Assembly (NCBI RefSeq): GCF_000003605.2
Contig: NW_003144470.1
Location: 1-22,449 of the forward strand
Origin: Saccoglossus kowalevskii
Lineage: Eukaryota > Hemichordata > Enteropneusta > Harrimaniidae
Direction: 5' to 3'
Length of the DNA: 22,449 nt
In this document: one piece after another, positions 18,301-22,449 of the stretch
Position numbering within the stretch: the first letter of the stretch is position 1
Layout of the letters: every line of letters begins with the position of its first letter
The notes under the pieces: model-generated
The model's database searches: none
Told to the model about the DNA's origin: nothing
What the model saw: only the letters and a program-made list of their open reading frames with translations
Made by a program: the position numbers and the translations under genes

Positions 18301-20968
18301 GACTCAACTCAATGACCTATCACATCGGTCAGTGTGTCAATGTATATGGGAACCAAGAGAATGGCGTGCAATGCATGCATGGAATGTAGTGCGCCCCCAT
18401 CACAGACAGGACACTGTATACATATATTTGCAACATTTCATTGTATTTTCAGTCACTTTGAGAGACAAGTTAATATAAAACAACGTCCTCTGGTGTATTA
18501 CGTCTAAAGTTGTGTCATAGTTAGTGGAAAATGGTTTCACTTGAAAATGTCTACCTACCTCCCCATTCATAGGCCCAGTTACGATTAGGGTCTACGCCGA
18601 TGCACGTCGAATCGTCATTCACAGACCGAGTCTTGCGCCACATTCGATCCTAAAAAACAAATTTATATCATTGAAGCGAAAATACATACAATTATTTCAA
18701 AAAGAAAATGGGTTTCAATTCAATTTATAATATATAAAAATAAAATAAAAACGAAAGTCTATCATCGTGGTGGCGTACTCACATCTGTCCACGTGTATTC
18801 ATATCCATCAGGATTGGTAATTGGTAGAATGTAAAAATCGAATGTGTCCAGTAGCGTTCTCACAAGATCGTTTGTTGAATAATCGACAAGGAGCTGGTGG
18901 ATATATAACATAATATTACGTGTCGTTATCATGCATATGTATTATTGGTCTTGGAACTAAAATAAACGAAGTGTAATATCAAGATTTGTATGACCAACCA
19001 CAGTCCCCCAACATAGGACTGTGGACCAACCTATATGTTACGTTAGTTTACACTAGTCTCTGTAATATAAATAGTCGAGTGTAAATACATGCATTGTATA
19101 TTACGTAAATAATGTGAGGATGTTTCTTGTTATTAACCTGATTTGTCATCCATGTATTAGTAGCTGGCGTTACCCACTCTCTGGCATGAATACCACTATG
19201 GACCCACATTGCTGGCTTCACTTCACTCGATTCGCTTCCAACCTAAGTAAACAATAGTAGTACATTATCACAAATCACGTGAGACTGAACTGGGTCTAGT
19301 GTCAGACACACAACGATTGATCTCGGGAATATTAACGCTTGTTTATTGTTGCGCCAAAGAAACAGACCATTTATGGTCCTAAGTTTTTAGAAAAAAAATT
19401 ATCCGGAGATGCGTTGTTTTTCAACAATACTTCTATTAGTTGTTTAAATAGTTTGTTTTAAACCCTTTCAATATAAAAAAAATAGGCCAATGGCCTGTTG
19501 CTCAACGGCTATTGTACACAGGATTAGTGCTGTATATGACAAATACCCCAAAAGGCAGTGAGTGAGACAATAAAACATAATGCTAAAAGTGGAATTTTTT
19601 ACAAAAATAACATAAATATTCAATAAAATTAGAATCAAAGAGAGCTTAAAATGAACTCCAGCGTGTTGAGAGAATAACATAACATGATATTTGCAATTAT
19701 TCGTAATAAATGTATATACCAAGTTTTGTTGAAATATGTTGAATGGTTCTTGAAATAGCACCCAAATAGCTTGAATTTCACTAGCTGATATGCAAATTAG
19801 ATAAATTTCCACCAAAAACTAAATATATCTGGAAACTGACCCAACACATCTATGCACCAAGTTTTATTAAAACATATTAAATGATTCTCAAGATATAACC
19901 AAAATAGCCTATATATTGGTATGTAAATTAGGTAATTTGCATAATTTTCAACCAAAATCAATCATGTCTATACACATTTAAATATGTTGAGTGGTTATGT
20001 TTTCATTACAATCACAATAGACCAATCAAAGAAATTGATTTTTTAGTTGAAATTCCATTTTTAAACAAAAATTACAAAAATATTTGCCAAAATTAGAGAA
20101 TTAAAGATATGGCCATGGGATGAACAAATCTAGTAGATGTCAACACATACACACCAAGTATCAAAGCATTCAGGCTACCGATTTTGAAGAAGAAGTCGAA
20201 AATAGAATTTTTGACCAAAAATGACCATTTTAAAATATTCGCCAAAATTAGGAAATTGAAAATTTCCTTACCAAATTAACAAAACTGATAGAGGACAACC
20301 CATGGCACATGCACTATTAATATCAGCACTGTAGACCACTTAGTGTCATAGTAGTATAGATGAAATTTTAGAGTTTTTGGGGCTAATTTGCATAATTTTT
20401 GGCAGATCGACTTCTCATGAACAAATTACCATCTACACTCATCAAGGCATCCACACACCAAAATTCGAGTCAAGCAGTTCGGCGGTTTTTGAGAAGAAGT
20501 CGTACACACACACACACACAGAGACAGACAGATAGACGGACGACAGACGCAGGACAGAAACCCATCCCATAGGCTCAGCGGACCTATGGTCCTATGGTCC
20601 GTTGAGCCAACAATACACGCAATCTATATTTGCGTTTTGGACATGCGTTATAAAGTTGTGCGCCACCAAGAGGCGTCTTTCATCCTTTTTTCGTTTTAGT
20701 TTTCTTTAGTTTGTTTTTCTTCAAATACGCCATTTTTGGCATACTCGATATAATTTGTATAACGCATTTAGAAAAAAAACGAAATATTAGATCACATGAC
20801 GTTCTAAAACACAGTGTGTTGTTTTTATACAACTAAAATATGTTTTGCTCGAGTTAAATGACCTACCTTCAATGCTCTCATTACACGGTTTTCGTACGAG
20901 CTACCAATAACGAACTCTTTCGCTAGTGTTGGGTATCGAGCAGCTGTATCATTCACCCATTGGTCGAT
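15108..20968 (-). CDS. Carboxypeptidase A-type zinc metallopeptidase (M14), 5' partial, seven exons
   Basis: Predicted to remove C-terminal residues from peptides in a secretory or extracellular setting. Seven exons splice in frame to 299 residues: 34, 35, 37, 30, 69, 28 and 64 residues, plus one codon split between exons 4 and 5 and another between exons 6 and 7. Visible residues (bovine CPA1 numbering in brackets): zinc ligands H53 (69), E56 (72) in HAREW and H183 (196) in IHSYSQ; R55 (71); R111 (127) in RMWRKTR; N128-R129 (144/145) in PNRNW; Y235 (248); general base E258 (270) in TELRDTG. The C122-C145 disulfide pair is conserved. Position 255 is Val, which argues for CPA-like (aromatic or aliphatic) and against CPB-like specificity. 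Every junction has GT donor and AG acceptor with consistent phases (0,0,0,1,0,1). Signal peptide, propeptide and about 16 mature residues must lie beyond the right edge. AATAAA signals follow at 15038-15043 and 15019-15024. No stops or frameshifts, so it is likely functional. Confidence 0.97.
15305..15948 (-). other. Carboxypeptidase last intron
   Basis: 644 bases, phase 1. It holds a GC-rich imperfect inverted repeat around 15361-15410 (TATTCGG ... TTCGAATA) and no coding signal for this gene. Confidence 0.8.
15949..16033 (-). CDS. Carboxypeptidase exon, short helical segment
   Basis: 28 codons plus one base, acceptor TTTGTAG, donor [26 protein letters not shown] continues to GTIPDLL, matching the CPA helix and loop that leads to the Tyr248 region. 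Phase 1 donor fits the next exon exactly. Confidence 0.94.
16314..16470. repeat. Diverged ~77-bp direct duplication
   Basis: Two copies (about 16314-16388 and 16389-16470) share ATCATTCAAAAATA, a CCTCC-A-AGGCGTAA-type core, GTTAATGCAC and CGTTTTTT followed by CACACAC. It leads directly into the minisatellite. Confidence 0.75.
16451..16845. repeat. Degenerate ~18-bp minisatellite in a carboxypeptidase intron
   Basis: About 20 variants of ACACACACGTC followed by ATTTTTAAA, drifting to ATACACATA/ATTTTAAT forms in the middle. It fills nearly half of the 16034-16949 intron. Confidence 0.85.
16950..17158 (-). CDS. Carboxypeptidase exon with the third zinc ligand
   Basis: Acceptor TTCACAG, donor GTAAGC; two bases complete the split Gly codon, then 69 codons. 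SGASKFPC supplies the second disulfide cysteine, [14 protein letters not shown] is the conserved linker, and FMDIHSYSQ gives the third zinc ligand. The reading frame continues upstream into the intron as a hydrophobic stretch that is not coding. Confidence 0.96.
17159..18558 (-). other. Carboxypeptidase intron between the NRNW and HSYSQ exons
   Basis: 1400 bases, phase 1. It contains an octamer ATGCAAAT (17633-17640) in AT-rich repeat-like sequence, and an imperfect CGCCTTAG/TTAAGGCG inverted pair near 18211-18249. Confidence 0.8.
18559..18649 (-). CDS. Carboxypeptidase exon with RMWRKTR and NRNW
   Basis: 30 codons plus one base (phase 1 donor GTAGGT). It holds the Arg127-equivalent that polarises the scissile carbonyl, the Asn144/Arg145-equivalents that hold the substrate carboxylate, and the first cysteine of the conserved disulfide. 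Confidence 0.96.
18783..18893 (-). CDS. Carboxypeptidase exon with the NPDGYEYTW motif
   Basis: 37 codons, phase 0 at both ends, acceptor CCACCAG and donor GTGAGT. It ends in [19 protein letters not shown], the highly conserved M14 NPDG segment. Confidence 0.96.
18998..19024. repeat. Perfect 9-bp hairpin in an intron
   Basis: CCACAGTCC (18998-19006) and GGACTGTGG (19016-19024) around a 9-nt loop, inside the 18894-19137 intron. Confidence 0.8.
19138..19242 (-). CDS. Carboxypeptidase exon with the HxxE zinc motif
   Basis: 35 codons, phase 0 at both ends, acceptor TTAG and donor GTTAAT. It carries [18 protein letters not shown]: the two N-terminal zinc ligands (His, Glu) and the adjacent Arg that helps bind substrate. 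Confidence 0.96.
20504..20556. repeat. CA microsatellite followed by a GACA/GACG-rich tract
   Basis: About eight CA units, then GAGACAGACAGATAGACGGA-type sequence, at the right end of the dispersed repeat. Confidence 0.85.
20572..20608. repeat. Terminal hairpin of the dispersed repeat
   Basis: GGCTCAGCGGACC pairs with GGTCCGTTGAGCC with one mismatch; TATGGTCC is duplicated in the loop and right arm. Confidence 0.75.
20867..20968 (-). CDS. Carboxypeptidase exon, first visible (start of catalytic domain)
   Basis: 34 codons, phase 0 at both ends, acceptor TTTAG and donor GTAGGT. It encodes [19 protein letters not shown] followed by VIGSSYENR, matching the early CPA stretch with the conserved G-x-S-Y-E-x-R core. 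It aligns from about mature residue 17, so at least one earlier exon is missing. No convincing earlier exon is visible between 20969 and the window end. Confidence 0.95.
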
Positions 20969-21561
20969 CTAAATTTGCAAATGAGACAGGGAAAATGTTG
21001 ATCGATGATGGAAAGAAGTGATTACTAATGAAGTATTAATTAATTAATCAGTTAATTAATTTGTTTGTTTATTTATCTATGAATAATATTCCCTGGTGCG
21101 TATGATTACTGACATACATAAATGGAATAATCGTCACCATTAATATTATACTGCAGGGATTATGAAATGGTGGAATTCAGACATTACATGTTTATACTAA
21201 TGCCAGAATGACATTCGTGGCACAAAGATCTCAAACAATAAACATGTTGGTTCAATGGGCATATATTCTCACACCTGACTGGTGTTGTACAAAATATGAT
21301 ACACTATGATTCATTGGATCGAAAATTTAAAGAAGCTATACGGACACAAACTTATGTTTTTGAGTATCGTTGTTCAATACACCATACTGTAAATCGATTC
21401 GAATTATGGTTTATTGTCAACTAAAAAATTATTACTTAGATGAATCATTTTTTTTAGAACTCCCATGTGCTGAAGGTATTGGAGGCATGAATTACAAATA
21501 CTGTATTTACTATATTAGAATATATATATATATCATATATTTCACCAGACAACAAAATTAT

Positions 21562-21746
21562 AGCACTAGTCGCATGTCCCTATGTGCAACAGTACTTAAT
21601 TATAGTTATGTATATTAATGAGGTCACGCAACCATCTATTGTCATCTGATACATAACATTGTAAAATGTCTGTATTGTAGTACTGGTTGCATGTCATTAT
21701 TTGCAACAGTGCTTAATACGTTACAGGTATGCATATTAAGTAGGAG
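21562..21746 (+). repeat. Diverged tandem duplication, 117-bp period
   Basis: Copies at 21562-21626 and 21679-21746 share the order AG-ACT-GT, GCATGTC, TGCAACAGT, CTTAAT and ATATTAA. Confidence 0.75.
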
Positions 21747-21769
21747 ACATGAATCAATATGCATGGATT

Positions 21770-22160
21770 TCAACCCTGAATTAATCAGATATGTTGATTA
21801 TCCAAAAACAGCTATGTATCTAGTTTCATCAAAATTTGATGAGCGGTATGCGTGTTATCTGTGGAGCACCTATAAATTGGTTAATTTATGCAAATTAGTG
21901 AATTAGTAATTACAAAATGTTACCCTAAACTGAACATGTATATGGCTTATACCTAAGCATCTATGTACCAAGTTTCATTGAATCTGATATTAGCAGAAAA
22001 GTTAATTATATTTTATCATGCAAATTAGGTAATTATTATGCACTGATTTCATCCAAAACCCAATCAAATATGAGCATTATCCTAGTTTTATTATTTGTGT
22101 GTGCCTTTTGCACTGATATCTCTAGAACCAGACGCACACTGACATACACACAGACCCTTT
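21770..22160. mobile_element. Second, partial copy of the octamer-rich dispersed repeat
   Basis: ACCAAGTTTCATTGAAT (about 21968) and ATGCAAATTAG (21888, 22018) match phrases of the 19480-20610 repeat. A CACACTGACATACACACAGA-type tail ends it. Confidence 0.5.
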
Positions 22161-22449
22161 CACCACTAATACCAATGATAGTAAATTGCAGATATAGAAG
22201 AAGAACGTACATTACGCGAAATGTTGCGCTGGCCGTGATCCAGTCTTCCACGCGACATGTAACAATACGAATGTACATTCGGAATAAGGGAATAAGCTAA
22301 GACGTTGTTTATATCATGTTTCACTGATACCTGTAACACGAGTACACATACAATCAGTAAATGATGCCAATATTCCCACCAAGTTGTGTACTGTGACTGA
22401 TGCAATAGTTTTTTCCCACGTACATGTGCGTGCATGGCAATCTCGAAAT

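Larger units (their letters stand above)
19480..20610. mobile_element. Octamer-rich dispersed repeat with microsatellite tail, type undetermined
   Basis: The phrase ACCAAGTTTT with a following ATT-rich stretch recurs at about 19722 and 19857 (135-bp period), then more diverged at about 20153 and 20457. ATGCAAAT/ATTTGCAT occurs at 19790, 19935 and 20386. The right end runs through GAGAAGAAGTCG, a CA microsatellite and a GACA/GACG-rich tract to a hairpin. CTCAACGG also appears near the left end (about 19503), in inverted orientation relative to the right one. No protein remains: the hydrophobic frame at 19468-19815 is repeat sequence. Confidence 0.55.
20969..22449 (-). other. 5' intron of the carboxypeptidase, running off the window
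   Basis: It must be intronic because the first visible exon opens with an acceptor in phase 0. It contains a TTAATTAA-rich tract near 21036-21060, an AT dinucleotide tract (about 21519-21540), the 117-bp duplication, and a second copy of the octamer-bearing repeat (about 21770-22160). I found no propeptide or signal-peptide exon here. Confidence 0.7.

Noticed and set aside
19468-19815. 115-codon hydrophobic minus-strand frame that looks like a membrane protein
   Set aside because: It lies in the dispersed repeat and is made of its AT-rich phrases.
22036-22435. Overlapping minus-strand frames as the carboxypeptidase propeptide or signal exon
   Set aside because: No match to activation-peptide features and they overlap the repeat tail.
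1-22449. CRISPR arrays, operons, ribosome binding sites, rRNA
   Set aside because: None seen; spliced genes and repeats show this is animal DNA.

Overview
The window looks like nuclear DNA of an invertebrate animal, probably marine. It is AT-rich, has spliced genes with GT/AG introns, decayed transposon remnants and many degenerate simple repeats, and has no bacterial-type gene packing. I cannot name the species. No open frame longer than about 136 codons occurs, so the coding content has to be assembled from exons.

Right part (15.1-22.4 kb, minus strand): a metallocarboxypeptidase of the M14 carboxypeptidase A type. Seven coding exons (20867-20968, 19138-19242, 18783-18893, 18559-18649, 16950-17158, 15949-16033, 15108-15304) join in frame to give 299 residues with the zinc ligands, the substrate-binding residues and the catalytic glutamate. 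The signal peptide, activation peptide and first ~16 mature residues lie beyond the right edge. The introns hold an octamer-rich dispersed repeat, a purine/pyrimidine minisatellite and small hairpins.

Middle (8.8-11.3 kb, minus strand): an unrecognised gene with a TATA box (11248-11255), a 5'UTR exon and three coding exons (9906-10295, 9596-9757, 8847-8972). They encode a 225-residue secreted protein with a signal peptide, six cysteines and two long amphipathic helices at the C-terminus. All visible introns sit in phase 0. This layout recalls helical cytokine genes but no family was recognised; it is the best candidate here for something undescribed.

Left part (0-8.8 kb): a possible terminal exon of a minus-strand gene (431-601) with a tight AATAAA; an orphan Cys-containing plus-strand exon (6694-6863); a dead Crypton-like tyrosine recombinase (5512-5940, minus); and a minus-strand promoter-like block with three heat-shock-element palindromes and a TATA box (7756-7970). 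It also holds a 110-nt two-level stem-loop (5071-5180), an RFX X-box-like palindrome (1097-1110) and a ~44-bp degenerate tandem repeat (2163-2370).

11.3-15.1 kb: a weak two-exon plus-strand gene candidate (12190-12681), a pair of 23-bp direct repeats, and a dead non-LTR reverse transcriptase (about 14500-15000, minus) lying directly past the carboxypeptidase polyadenylation signals. The well-supported genes are all on the minus strand and appear independent of one another.
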